A stretch of DNA of 64,000 bases, from NCBI RefSeq assembly GCF_016860525.1, contig NZ_BNEA01000001.1, positions 310,001 to 374,000 of the forward strand. The letters are read 5' to 3'. The DNA comes from Streptomyces rubradiris (lineage in GTDB: Bacteria > Actinomycetota > Actinomycetes > Streptomycetales > Streptomycetaceae). The notes under the pieces are model-generated. The model searched no databases, had not been told where the DNA came from, and saw nothing but the letters and a program-made list of their open reading frames with translations. This document shows positions 24,940 to 33,488 of the stretch, in pieces (the first letter of the stretch is position 1; the number at the start of each line of letters is the position of its first letter). Position numbers and translations under genes: made by a program.

Positions 24940-26781
24940 TCAGCCGAGGACCAGTTCCGGCGAGTACAGGTCCAGCCACCCGGCGAGGTCCAGGGCGCGT
25001 TCCAGTCCGCGCCGGGCGGCCTGGGTGCTCACCGGTGTGTCGCGTTCGGTGGCCGCCCGCACCCGGTCCCGGTCGAGCAGGTCGAACACGGGGTGGGAGG
25101 GCCGGGCCAGCAGCTCCTTGACCTGCTCCTGGAGCGCGCGGGCGTACCCGGGGTCCTGGGTGGACGGGTACGGGCTCTTGACCCTGTCGTACACGGACTT
25201 CGGCAGGAGGTCCGCCGTCGCCTCCCGGAGCAGGCTCTTCTCCCGGCCGTCGAAGGACTTCAGCGCCCAGGGCGTGTTGTAGACGTACTCGACCAGCCGG
25301 TGGTCGCAGAACGGCACCCGGACCTCCAGGCCGACGGCCATGCTCATGCGGTCCTTGCGGTCGAGCAGCATGCGCACGAAGCGGGTCAGGTGCAGATGGC
25401 TCATCCGCCGCATGCGGTACTCGAAGTCGCTCTCGCCCTCCAGCCGGTCGATGCCGGCGACGGCGGTGCGGTAGCCGTCGGCCACATAGCCCTCAAGGTC
25501 CAGGGCCTTGGCTATATCGGCACGCACCACATCGGCGTCCTCCCCGAAGTGGCGGCTCATGTTCGCCAGCCACGGGAAGGTGTCGGCGTGGCGCGCCTCC
25601 TCGTCGAAGAACTGCAGATAGCCGCCGAAGACCTCGTCGGCGGACTCGCCGGACAGGGCCACCGTGGACTTCTCCCGGATCGCGCGGAAGAGCAGCAGCA
25701 GCGACGTGTCCATGTCGCCGAGCCCGGACGGCAGGTCGCGGGCCCGGATCACCCGCTCGCGCACATCGGGGTCGGAGAGGGCGTCGGAGTCGAGCACGAT
25801 GTCCTGGTGCTCGGTGCCGGCGAGCCGGGCCACGTCGTGCACGAAGGGCGTGTCGGGCGTGCCGCGCAGCTCATCGGCGACGAAGTTGTCGGTCTGCCCG
25901 GCGAAGTCGACGGCGAAGCTGCGCACCTTCTCGCCGTGGACGGCGAGCTGCCGGGCGGCGAGCGAGGTCATGGCCGAGGAGTCGAGTCCGCCGGAGAGCA
26001 GGGTGCAGCGCGGCACGTCGGCGACCAGCTGGCGGCGCACGATGTCGTCGAGGAGCGAGCGCACGGTGGCGATCGTGGTGTCCCGGTCGTCGGTGTGCGG
26101 ACGGGTCTCCAGGCGCCAGTACACGCGGGTGGACAGGCCGGAGCGGTCGACGGTGACGACGGTGCCGGGTTCCACCTCGGCCATGCCGTCCCAGACGGCG
26201 TGGCCCGGCGTCTTGATCATGACGAACAGCTCGCGCAGCCCGTCCAGGGTGACGCGGGCCCGGGCCAGCGGGTTGGCGAGGATCGCCTTGGGCTCGGAGC
26301 CGAACAGGACGCCGTCGGGGGTCCGGTAGTAGTAGAAGGGCTTGATGCCCATGCGGTCGCGGATCATCACCAACTTGTCGTGCCGGCCGTCCCACACGGC
26401 GAACGCGTACATGCCGTTGAGCCGTTCGGCGACCGCGTCGCCCCACTCCAGATAGCCGTGCAGCACCACCTCGGTGTCGGAGTCGGTGGTGAACCGGTGA
26501 CCACGGTCGGTGAGTTCCCGGCGCAGTTCGGTGAAGTTGTACGCCTCGCCGGAGTAGACCATGGCCACGGTGCCCTCGGGAGTGGGCACGGACATCGGCT
26601 GGCGGCCGCCGGGCAGGTCGATGATGGCGAGCCGGCGGTGCCCCAGGGCGGCGGGCCCCTCGCTCCAGGTGCCGCGGGCGTCCGGGCCGCGGCAGGCCAT
26701 CGTCTCGGTCATCGCGTCCAAGGCGGTGGCCTCGGTGGTCAGATCACGGTCGAAGGAGACCCATCCGGTGATGCCGCACAT
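24940..26781 (-). CDS. asnB: Asparagine synthase (glutamine-hydrolysing)
   Basis: Makes asparagine from aspartate, glutamine and ATP, or amidates another carboxyl group in relatives. It is 613 residues with both AsnB domains. The N-terminal Ntn glutaminase starts at C2 (MCGITGWVSFDRDL), with MACRGPD, GHRRLAIID and YSGEAYNF. The synthetase domain has the ATP pyrophosphatase loop LLSGGLDSSAM, followed by LSGESADEVFGGYLQF and EVRVPFCDHRLVEYVYNTPW. Motifs are intact. The upstream divergent region carries AT-rich repeats that may regulate it. In Streptomyces several AsnB paralogues exist; some modify peptidoglycan or secondary metabolites, so a housekeeping role is probable but not proven. Confidence 0.92.
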   Translation of the reverse strand: MCGITGWVSFDRDLTTEATALDAMTETMACRGPDARGTWSEGPAALGHRRLAIIDLPGGRQPMSVPTPEGTVAMVYSGEAYNFTELRRELTDRGHRFTTDSDTEVVLHGYLEWGDAVAERLNGMYAFAVWDGRHDKLVMIRDRMGIKPFYYYRTPDGVLFGSEPKAILANPLARARVTLDGLRELFVMIKTPGHAVWDGMAEVEPGTVVTVDRSGLSTRVYWRLETRPHTDDRDTTIATVRSLLDDIVRRQLVADVPRCTLLSGGLDSSAMTSLAARQLAVHGEKVRSFAVDFAGQTDNFVADELRGTPDTPFVHDVARLAGTEHQDIVLDSDALSDPDVRERVIRARDLPSGLGDMDTSLLLLFRAIREKSTVALSGESADEVFGGYLQFFDEEARHADTFPWLANMSRHFGEDADVVRADIAKALDLEGYVADGYRTAVAGIDRLEGESDFEYRMRRMSHLHLTRFVRMLLDRKDRMSMAVGLEVRVPFCDHRLVEYVYNTPWALKSFDGREKSLLREATADLLPKSVYDRVKSPYPSTQDPGYARALQEQVKELLARPSHPVFDLLDRDRVRAATERDTPVSTQAARRGLERALDLAGWLDLYSPELVLG

Positions 26782-27196
26782 GCGCTACCTCCTGCCTCCG
26801 GCCGCCGGCGGACCCCCGCTCACCTGCCTCTTCCTTGGGAGTGGGAGGCCCGCCGGGCAAACCAGTTGTATCGAGCATCTATATCGAGCGTCCGTCAGGC
26901 GTCCGGCCGAGTCAACGCGCCGGAAACACGGGACGGGTATCCGGTTCCACGGTTTCGGCCGCGTTTTGCCTCAGCAAAATCGGTGGATCCGCATGTCGTC
27001 GCACATCAACCGACGAGAACCGGCCACAGGCAAAAACTTCCTCAAGTTAACGGCGTGTTACGTCTTCGCGATCAGAAACCCGGCGGGCGGACTCCGGGGT
27101 GTACCGGCGGTGACGCGAGGGCGCGGGCGGGAGGTCGCCGCAAAGGTCCCGATTACCCCGAATGCCGTAATGGTGATTCCGCCCTATCGTGCTGTC
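26782..27196. promoter_or_regulatory. Divergent asnB/baeRF promoter region with AT-rich repeats
   Basis: 415 bp without a gene and clearly less GC-rich than its surroundings. It holds a direct repeat TATCGAGC at 26869-26876 and 26882-26889 (13-bp spacing, about 90 bp upstream of asnB), and a perfect hairpin TTTTGC-CTCA-GCAAAA at 26964-26979. These are plausible regulator sites; no known consensus is matched with confidence. Confidence 0.45.
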
Positions 27197-28291
27197 ATGG
27201 AGCACGCACTGAGTCCCGCGACCCTCGCCGAACTGCGCCGCCCGCGCCCCTATCCGGCGGTCTCCGTGCTGACCCCGACGCACCGCCGGCAACGCGGGAA
27301 CGGCCAGGACCAGGTCCGGCTGCGCAACGCACTGACCGAGGCGCGCCGGCGGCTGGAGTCCGACCCGGCCGTCACCCGTGAGCGGCGTGCCGACGTCGAG
27401 GCGCAACTCGACCGGGCCCTGGCCGAGGTCGACCTGTCACACCCCGAGGACGGTCTGGTGATCTTCGCCGCGCCGGGTGAGCACCAGGTGTGGTCCCTGG
27501 CCCGGCCCGTTCCCGAGCGGGTGGTGCTGGCGGACACCTTCCTGACCCGCAACCTGGTGTCGGCCCACGCTGCCGAACGGCCCTTCTGGGTGCTGTCGCT
27601 CTCCGCCGACCGCGTCACGCTGTGGAACGGCGGCGCCGGCCGCGTCGTGGAGGAGCACTGGGGCGGCTTCCCGCTGACGCGCGCCCGGGAGAACTTCGAC
27701 GCCGAGCGGCTCATGCGGATCGGCGACCAGCCGAGCACCTTCCGCGACGAGGGCACGCGCCGGTTCCTGCGGGAGGCGGACACCGCCATGAGCAGGATCC
27801 TGCGCCAGGCGCCCCGGCCGCTGTACCTCACCGGCGAGCAGGCCGCGCTGTCCCTGATGGAGGAGGCCGGCACCGTCGCGCGCCACGCCGTGCCGATACG
27901 GCGTGGCGGGCTCGCCCACGCCGGTCCGGAGGCGGTGTGGCAGGCCATCCGGCCGGTCCTGGAGGAGGAGTCCCGCAAGAACGCCGCGTCCGTCGTGCGG
28001 GACCTGACCTCGGCGCGCGGGCGCCGGGCCTACGCGGCCGGGGTGGACGAGCTGTGGCAGAGCGCCCGGGACGGCCGCGTCCGGCTGCTCGCCGTGGAGG
28101 AGAACTACCGGACGACCGTCCGCGAGACCGGCGACCACCTGGAACCGGCCCGGCCCGGCGACCCGGACGTCCGCGACGACATCGTGGACGAGATCGTCGA
28201 GCGGTGCCTGGAGACCGGAGCCGACGTGCGCTTCGTCCCGGACGGCACGCTGGGCGACGCGGACGGCATCGCCGGGGTGCTGCGGTACTGA
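27197..28291 (+). CDS. baeRF-family protein (bacterial archaeo-eukaryotic release-factor-like)
   Basis: 364-residue cytosolic protein resembling the bacterial homologues of eRF1 (baeRF family 3 in the usual naming). It starts MEHALSPATLAELRRPRPYP; the N-terminal part has YPAVSVLTPTHRRQ, the middle domain LIFAAPGEHQVWSLARP-like strands (LVIFAAPGEHQ), PFWVLSLSADRVTLWNGG, and the C-terminal domain the L7Ae/eL30-like end VDEIVERCLETGADVRFVPD. Members have been proposed to act on stalled or hibernating ribosomes, but most, including this one, are untested. It was often labelled 'chemotaxis protein' in older annotations, which is not supported. Confidence 0.82.
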   Translation: MEHALSPATLAELRRPRPYPAVSVLTPTHRRQRGNGQDQVRLRNALTEARRRLESDPAVTRERRADVEAQLDRALAEVDLSHPEDGLVIFAAPGEHQVWSLARPVPERVVLADTFLTRNLVSAHAAERPFWVLSLSADRVTLWNGGAGRVVEEHWGGFPLTRARENFDAERLMRIGDQPSTFRDEGTRRFLREADTAMSRILRQAPRPLYLTGEQAALSLMEEAGTVARHAVPIRRGGLAHAGPEAVWQAIRPVLEEESRKNAASVVRDLTSARGRRAYAAGVDELWQSARDGRVRLLAVEENYRTTVRETGDHLEPARPGDPDVRDDIVDEIVERCLETGADVRFVPDGTLGDADGIAGVLRY

Positions 28292-28382
28292 GCCCGAAAG
28301 CCCCTCTGCCCTCGCTCCCCGCTCCCGGGTCCCAGCCCCCGCGTACGCTACGGCGTGATCGTCGGCGTGCGGGAGCGTGTGC

Positions 28383-29408
28383 ATGGGTGAGTTGCTGGGT
28401 GTGGCCGTACTGGGTGCCGGGCACATGGGCGCGGACCATATACGGCGCCTCGATCGGGTGGTGAGCGGCGCCAGGGTCGCGGCCGTCGCCGATCCCGATC
28501 CCGCCCGGGCCGAGGCGGCGGTGGCCGGCCTGACCGGGGTCAGCGTGCACACAGACCCGCTGGCCGCTCTCGACGCACCCGGTGTGGCAGCGGTCCTGAT
28601 CGCGTCCCCGGGGCCCGCGCACGAGGAGGCCCTGCTCGCCGCCTTCGCCCGCCGGCTGCCGGTGCTGTGCGAGAAGCCCATGGTGCCGGACTCCACAGGC
28701 GCCCTGCGGGTCGTGGAGGCCGAGGCCGCGCTCGGCCGCCGGCTGGCGCAGATCGGCTTCATGCGCCGCTACGACGCCGAGTACCGGCGGCTGAAGGCTC
28801 TGCTGGACGGCGGCGGTCTGGGCCGGCCCCTGATGCTGCACTGCACCCACCGCAATGTCTCCTCACCCGAGGGCTTCACCAGCGCCATGCTGATCAACAG
28901 CTCGGTGTCGCACGAGATCGACGCGGCCCGCTGGCTGCTCGGACAGGAGCTGACGGCGGTCACCGTGCTGCGGCCCACGCCGTCCTCCCGCGCGCCCGAG
29001 GGCCTGTCCGACCCGCAGTTCGTGCTGTTCGAGACCGAGTCGGGGGCCCTGGTGGACGTCGAGGTCTTCGTCAACTGCGGTTTCGGTTACCAGGTGCGCT
29101 GCGAGGCGGTGTGCGAGGCGGGCAGCGCGCGGATCGGCGAGGCGCACACCATGGTGGTCACCACCCGGGACGGCGCCCGCGAGGAGGTGGCCCGGGACTA
29201 CCTCGTCCGCTTCGCCGACGCCTACGACCGCGAGGTGCAGGCCTGGGTGGACGCCACCCGGCGCGGCGAGGTGACCGGTCCGAGCGCCTGGGACGGGTAC
29301 GCGGCGTCCGTGGTCGCCGAGGCGGGCGTACGGTCCCTGGAGACCGGCACGCGGGTGACCGTCGAACCGGCCCCCCGCCCGGCGCTGTACGCCCGGCCCG
29401 GCGGCTGA
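28383..29408 (+). CDS. Gfo/Idh/MocA family oxidoreductase (inositol 2-dehydrogenase-like)
   Basis: NAD-dependent sugar or inositol dehydrogenase, 341 residues. The Rossmann start [17 protein letters not shown] is intact, [15 protein letters not shown] follows, and the conserved EKP motif occurs in [13 protein letters not shown]. The C-terminal domain shows [20 protein letters not shown] and [11 protein letters not shown], where the catalytic D/H pair of inositol dehydrogenases is expected. The ATG at 28383 has GGGAG seven bases upstream; the in-frame GTG at 28377 is too close to it. No other inositol genes are nearby, so the sugar substrate is open. Confidence 0.9.
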   Translation: MGELLGVAVLGAGHMGADHIRRLDRVVSGARVAAVADPDPARAEAAVAGLTGVSVHTDPLAALDAPGVAAVLIASPGPAHEEALLAAFARRLPVLCEKPMVPDSTGALRVVEAEAALGRRLAQIGFMRRYDAEYRRLKALLDGGGLGRPLMLHCTHRNVSSPEGFTSAMLINSSVSHEIDAARWLLGQELTAVTVLRPTPSSRAPEGLSDPQFVLFETESGALVDVEVFVNCGFGYQVRCEAVCEAGSARIGEAHTMVVTTRDGAREEVARDYLVRFADAYDREVQAWVDATRRGEVTGPSAWDGYAASVVAEAGVRSLETGTRVTVEPAPRPALYARPGG

Positions 29409-29416
29409 CGGCGCGA

Positions 29417-29445
29417 CCGGCGCGGTGTCAGGCCCGCCGCGCCGG
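29417..29445. terminator. Hairpin between convergent genes
   Basis: CCGGCGCGG (29417-29425) pairs perfectly with CCGCGCCGG (29437-29445) in the 38-bp gap between the dehydrogenase and the SsgA-like gene, which converge. Likely bidirectional terminator. Confidence 0.6.
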
Positions 29446-29446
29446 C

Positions 29447-29866
29447 TCACACACCGCCGAACAGCGCGCTCAGCCCCCGTTCCACCACCCCCGTCACATC
29501 CTCCTCACCGCCCGCCACCACCTCGTACGTGCGCCGCAGGAAAGCGCGCAGCGCCGGGGCCGGGAAGAGCAGCAGGGCCATGCCGTGCGGCGAGTGGAGT
29601 TCCAGGACGGTCCCGGTGCGGCCGCAGGGCCATATCCGTACGTCCCCCTGACCGGCCGGGGCCCCCAGCCCCTCGTCGAGCAGGGAGCGCGCGAAGGTCC
29701 AGGTGACCTCCTCGCCGTGCAGGGCGGCCTCGGCGGGGAAGTCCAGGTACACCGCGAGCGGATCGTCGGCGGTGTAGCGCAGCGTGGCGGGCACCGGGAC
29801 CTCACGGTCCCCGGCGGCGACGAGGCGGGCGTGGGCGAGCTGTGCGACGGTGGTCTCCATGCTCAT
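29447..29866 (-). CDS. SsgA-family sporulation/cell division protein (SALP)
   Basis: 139-residue cytosolic protein of the SsgA-like family, which is restricted to sporulating actinomycetes and controls septum placement and cell-wall remodelling. Family signatures are VPATLRYTADDPLAVYLDF, TWTFARSLLDEGLGAPAGQG, VRIWPCGRTGTVLELHSPHG and ALLLFPAPALRAFLRRTYEVV. The ATG at 29866 (MSMETTV) is taken; no ribosome site is obvious, and the next ATG at 29860 is possible. Which of SsgA-G it equals cannot be set by eye. The PAS-SpoIIE protein and NsdB-like regulator nearby fit a developmental neighbourhood. Confidence 0.92.
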   Translation of the reverse strand: MSMETTVAQLAHARLVAAGDREVPVPATLRYTADDPLAVYLDFPAEAALHGEEVTWTFARSLLDEGLGAPAGQGDVRIWPCGRTGTVLELHSPHGMALLLFPAPALRAFLRRTYEVVAGGEEDVTGVVERGLSALFGGV

Positions 29867-30208
29867 AAGGAGTCCGTGAGGGCCGGTCGCATGCCGCCAA
29901 TTCCGGTCAGAGTTCGGCGGGTACCGGCCGCTCCGCCACCCTCTGGAACGCGGCGTTGTCGAACGTCCGCCCGAACCCCGGGCCCAGAGCGCCCGCCTCA
30001 CCCAACACACGTACGATTCCTACGACTTGGGCACCGCCGCGGGTAGGCTTTTCGTCCCCATGAATCCCTCCGGAAGGACTCTGGCATATGCCTGAGGCAC
30101 CACCGTAACGTGTGTTGCCAAATCCCTTACAGGCGGTCGCGGGCTGTGCGAGAGTCGTAACGGTCCCGCCGTCACCGCCGTACCGACCCCCCATTTCCGG
30201 AGTGCGTC
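29867..30208. promoter_or_regulatory. Divergent ssgA-like / SpoIIE-like promoter region
   Basis: 342 bp between divergent genes. Apart from the possible small frame at 29907-30008 it holds a TAGGCT -10-like box at 30043-30048 on the plus strand, followed by an 11-codon open frame (ATG at 30060), and an AT-rich tract at 30110-30135. The sequences are weak and no regulator consensus is claimed. Confidence 0.35.
29907..30008 (-). CDS. Possible 33-residue small protein or leader peptide
   Basis: A GTG at 30008 opens a 33-codon frame (VLGEAGALGPGFGRTFDNAA.. to ..PVPAEL) with 29 of 33 third positions G or C, a change from the frame just upstream, where third positions are mixed. TAGGAA ten bases before the GTG could be a -10 box, giving a leaderless message. 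It ends 40 bp before the SsgA-like start. I do not recognise the protein; it could also be chance. Confidence 0.3.
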   Translation of the reverse strand: MLGEAGALGPGFGRTFDNAAFQRVAERPVPAEL

Positions 30209-31618
30209 ATGCCGTCCCCAGTCTCCGCGGACCGCCCAGCCGCCCAGCCGCCCGGCCGCGGGTCGGTCGAGGCACTGATAAGGCAGACGCGGCGGCTCAA
30301 GGGCGACGTGGACGCCGTACGGCGTGACACCCGCGGCGACGGCGCGGACCCCGAGGAACGCTGGCAGCGCGCCCTGTACGACCTCGCCCTGCGCCAACTG
30401 AACGACATCGACGCACACCTGGCCCAGCTGCGGGACGGCCCGCCGCCCGGCCCCACCCGGCCCGACCCGCCGCCCGCCGCCCCGGACGGCTCGCTACTCG
30501 CCCGCGTCGGCAGCGCCGAGTGGGACCTGCTGACGGACCAGGCCACCTGGTCCGCGGAGCTGTACCGGATCCTCGGCCTCGACCCGGCCGGCCCCGCCCT
30601 CACCCTGGACGAGCTGCCCGGTCTGGTCCTGCCGGAGGACCGGCCGAAACTCACCGAGATGGTGACGGCCTGCCTGGTCGACGCCAAACCGATCGACGGC
30701 GAGTTCCGCGTCGTACGGCCCGACGGCACCGTACGGACCGTGCACATGATGGGCGAACCCGTGCTCGGCGCCGACGGCGGCACGACCTCCATGTGGGCCG
30801 TGCTGCGGGACGTCAGCGAACTGCGCCACAGCCAGCGGACGGTGTCCGAGACCCGTGACTCGCTGCACCGGCACCGCCGGCGGGAGCAGACCGGGCACCG
30901 GACCGCGGCCGGGTCACAGCAAGCCGTGCCGCCGCCCTGGCACGGCTCCCTGCGGCTGCCGCACCAGGAGCCGGCGGCCCTGGACCTGGCCGCCCACCGC
31001 CTCCCCGCCGCGACCGCCACCCTGATCGGCGCGGACTGGCACGACGCGCTGGAACTGACCGACGGCCAGACCCAGCTCACCGTGGGCGGCATCACCGGAC
31101 AGGGCGTGGCCGCCGCCTCCGGCACGGCGATGCTGCTCGGTGCCGTACGCGGCATGGCGATGGCCGGCACCCGGCCCGGCCGGCTGCTCACCCTGCTGAA
31201 CCGGTTGCTCGACACCGCCGCGCAGCCCGCCCTCGGCAGCGCCGTCTGCTGCCGCTACCTGCCCTCGACCCGCACCCTTCTGTGGGCGCGCGCCGGACAC
31301 CCCGCCCCGCTGCTGTACCGCGACGGGACGGGGCGCCCGCTGGACGCGCCGGACGGCGCCCCCCTCGGCGCCTCCTCGGGCACCCGCTACGAAGAGTCCG
31401 CCGTCACCCTGCGCCCGGGCGACCTGCTCCTGCTGCACACCGGCGCGCTGCTGCCGGAACACGACGGGACGTCGACCGTGGACCGGCTGCTCGGCCTCGC
31501 CCCCCGGTTCGGCCCCGCGCGGACCGCACGGGACTGTGTGCGCACGGTCGTCGAGGAGTTCGGCGGCCCCGGACGCGAGGACGACGCGTGCGTGCTCGCC
31601 GCCAAGGTCACCGTATGA
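30209..31618 (+). CDS. PAS domain-SpoIIE (PP2C) phosphatase-like protein
   Basis: 469 residues: an N-terminal helical region, a PAS fold at about 95-210 (LARVGSAEWDLLTDQATWSA, EFRVVRPDGTVRTVHMMGEP), and a SpoIIE/PP2C domain at about 245-468. Such proteins dephosphorylate anti-anti-sigma factors to activate stress or developmental sigma factors. The first metal motif is present as GADWHDA (D276, D279) and the last as GREDDACVLAA, but the middle motif, normally GDVxGHG, reads G293-G294-ITGQG, so the metal-binding Asp is lost. Activity may be weak or absent. The SsgA-like gene is divergent. Confidence 0.88.
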   Translation: MPSPVSADRPAAQPPGRGSVEALIRQTRRLKGDVDAVRRDTRGDGADPEERWQRALYDLALRQLNDIDAHLAQLRDGPPPGPTRPDPPPAAPDGSLLARVGSAEWDLLTDQATWSAELYRILGLDPAGPALTLDELPGLVLPEDRPKLTEMVTACLVDAKPIDGEFRVVRPDGTVRTVHMMGEPVLGADGGTTSMWAVLRDVSELRHSQRTVSETRDSLHRHRRREQTGHRTAAGSQQAVPPPWHGSLRLPHQEPAALDLAAHRLPAATATLIGADWHDALELTDGQTQLTVGGITGQGVAAASGTAMLLGAVRGMAMAGTRPGRLLTLLNRLLDTAAQPALGSAVCCRYLPSTRTLLWARAGHPAPLLYRDGTGRPLDAPDGAPLGASSGTRYEESAVTLRPGDLLLLHTGALLPEHDGTSTVDRLLGLAPRFGPARTARDCVRTVVEEFGGPGREDDACVLAAKVTV

Positions 31619-31657
31619 AGACGACCGGCCCCTCGGGCCGGGCGGCGCGCAGCTCCC

Positions 31658-33154
31658 CTACACCTGCGCGCCGGCACCGTCCTTCTTGGCCCGCTGCTTG
31701 GGCAGGGCGATTCTGATCTCCTCGCGCAGTTCCCGGATCCCGGGAGAGCCGGCGTACTGCGCGGTCAGCCGGTACATCTGCCGCAGCCGGTCCCAGGTGC
31801 GACGCGAGGAGTTGGAGCCCATCGCCATCAGGGCCAGCCGCGCGTAGCGGTCGGCCTGTTCGGGGTCGTCGGCGATGAAGCAGGCCGACGCCATGGAGAG
31901 GTGGTCGAAGATCTTCGACCGCTCCCGTCCGTCCACGCGCAGGGCGAGGGCCTTCTGCGCGTAGTGCTGGGCGGGTCCGGCCGCGTTCGGGGCGAACTCC
32001 GCCAGGGTGCGGTAGGCGAGCGCCTGCATGCCGTACAGGTCCTCGTCCTTGAAGGTCTGCATCCAGTCCGGGGTCGCCGCGTCCTGCCGGTCGCTGACGA
32101 ACAGGTCCTCCGCCCGGCCGAGCGTGCGGCGCATCGCCTGCCCCTTGCCCATCGCCGCCTGCGCCCAGGCCTCGATGGTGTGGAACATGGCCTTCGTACG
32201 AGGCTGGAGTCCGTCCCCGGCGCCGGACTGGGCCAGCTTCATCAGGTCCAGTGCCTCGTCCGGGCGGCCGAGGTGCACCATCTGCCGGGCCGCCCGGGAC
32301 AGCGCCTCCCCCGCGCGCGGCCGGTCACCGCCCTCCCGGGCGGCGTGGGCGGCGATCACGAAGTACTTCTGCGCCGTGGGTTCCAGGCCGACGTCGTGCG
32401 ACATCCAGCCCGCGAGGACGGCGAGGTTGGCGGCGACGCCCCACAGACGCCGCTGGAGGTGGGGGGGATGGTGGTAGGCGAGCATGCCGCCCACCTCGTT
32501 GAGCTGGCCCACCACCGCCTTGCGCTGGAGGCCGCCGCCACGGGCCGCGTCCCAGGCCCGGAACACCTCGACCGAGCGCTCCAGCGCCTCGATCTCCTGG
32601 GATCCGACGGGGGCGGCCTCGTACCGGTCGAACCCGGCCGGGTCGACGTGCAAAGGGTTGTCGAGAACAGGGGCGTCGGCCCTGAGGGCCGGATCGGTGT
32701 GCAGCCATTCGTACATGGCACCGCTGAGTGTGGATCCCGTGGCGAGCGCGGCACCCGCGCCCACCAAGCCGCGTCGGTTGAGCATGAGGTCCATTCCCGT
32801 GAATTCGGTGAGGACCGCGGCGGTCCGCTCGGGCGGCCAGGGCAGGCCGTCGGGGTGTTCCTCGATCCCGTCGCCCTGTCGTTTCCCCGCACGCCCCTGC
32901 CGTACCAGACCGAGGTCCTCGATGGTCACGACACGGCCGAGACGCTCGGTGAACAGGGCCGCCAGCACCCGCGGCACGGGATCGCGCGGGATCTCTCCCA
33001 TGTCGATCCACCGCCGCACCCGGGAGGTGTCGGTCGCCAGCTGGGGATGGCCCATGGCCGCCGCCTGCCGGTTGACCAGTCTCGCGAGTTCGCCCTTCGA
33101 CCAGCCGGCCAGGCCGAACAGGTCCGCAAGGCGGGTATTGGGTCGTCCGCTCAC
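31658..33154 (-). CDS. NsdA/NsdB-type regulator with HTH and TPR-like domain
   Basis: 498 residues from GTG 33154 (VSGRPNTRLADLFGLAGWSK). The first 70 residues look like a DNA-binding helix-turn-helix (RVRRWIDMGEIPRDPVPRVL). A linker with LNRRGLVGAGAALATG precedes a long alpha-helical TPR-like part (AHAAREGGDRPRAGEALSRA, LMKLAQSGAGDG, KALALRVDGRERSKIFDHLS). NsdA and NsdB are negative regulators of sporulation and/or antibiotic production in Streptomyces coelicolor. The neighbourhood (divergent phosphotransferase, nearby dehydrogenase and long chaplin, no ammonium transporter) suggests NsdB rather than NsdA; this is inference from remembered gene order. Confidence 0.82.
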   Translation of the reverse strand: MSGRPNTRLADLFGLAGWSKGELARLVNRQAAAMGHPQLATDTSRVRRWIDMGEIPRDPVPRVLAALFTERLGRVVTIEDLGLVRQGRAGKRQGDGIEEHPDGLPWPPERTAAVLTEFTGMDLMLNRRGLVGAGAALATGSTLSGAMYEWLHTDPALRADAPVLDNPLHVDPAGFDRYEAAPVGSQEIEALERSVEVFRAWDAARGGGLQRKAVVGQLNEVGGMLAYHHPPHLQRRLWGVAANLAVLAGWMSHDVGLEPTAQKYFVIAAHAAREGGDRPRAGEALSRAARQMVHLGRPDEALDLMKLAQSGAGDGLQPRTKAMFHTIEAWAQAAMGKGQAMRRTLGRAEDLFVSDRQDAATPDWMQTFKDEDLYGMQALAYRTLAEFAPNAAGPAQHYAQKALALRVDGRERSKIFDHLSMASACFIADDPEQADRYARLALMAMGSNSSRRTWDRLRQMYRLTAQYAGSPGIRELREEIRIALPKQRAKKDGAGAQV

Positions 33155-33488
33155 GTCAAGCCCCCAGGTTCTCGGCTGAGTTGACAGTAGCCGGGTGCGG
33201 GTTGCCGGGCGACTATTCGCCACGGTTCGCCAGGGTGCGCCAGATGGTGTGCCACCACTCATCGGGTGTCAGGTAGGAACGCGCCACCCCGACCTGGTCC
33301 GCCACCTCCCGGTGACGGCCATCCGGTCGCACATGCCGGGCACATTCCCCAGGGTGTGCCCGGAGGGCCGGGTCGGGTGGGCGTACGCTCCCGAAACCAC
33401 GCTCACGGGGCACACACCCGCGAGCACGGGTTCGGAGTGCGGACGTACAGGCAGGCACAGCAGGCACACGAAGGGATCTGTCTTTCCC
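33155..33488. promoter_or_regulatory. Divergent promoter region of the NsdB-like and phosphotransferase genes
   Basis: 334 bp without a gene. A TTGACA occurs at 33180-33185, without a convincing -10 partner, and a run of TTCGCCA/GCGCCA-like repeats spans 33219-33263. No known operator is recognised. Confidence 0.35.
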
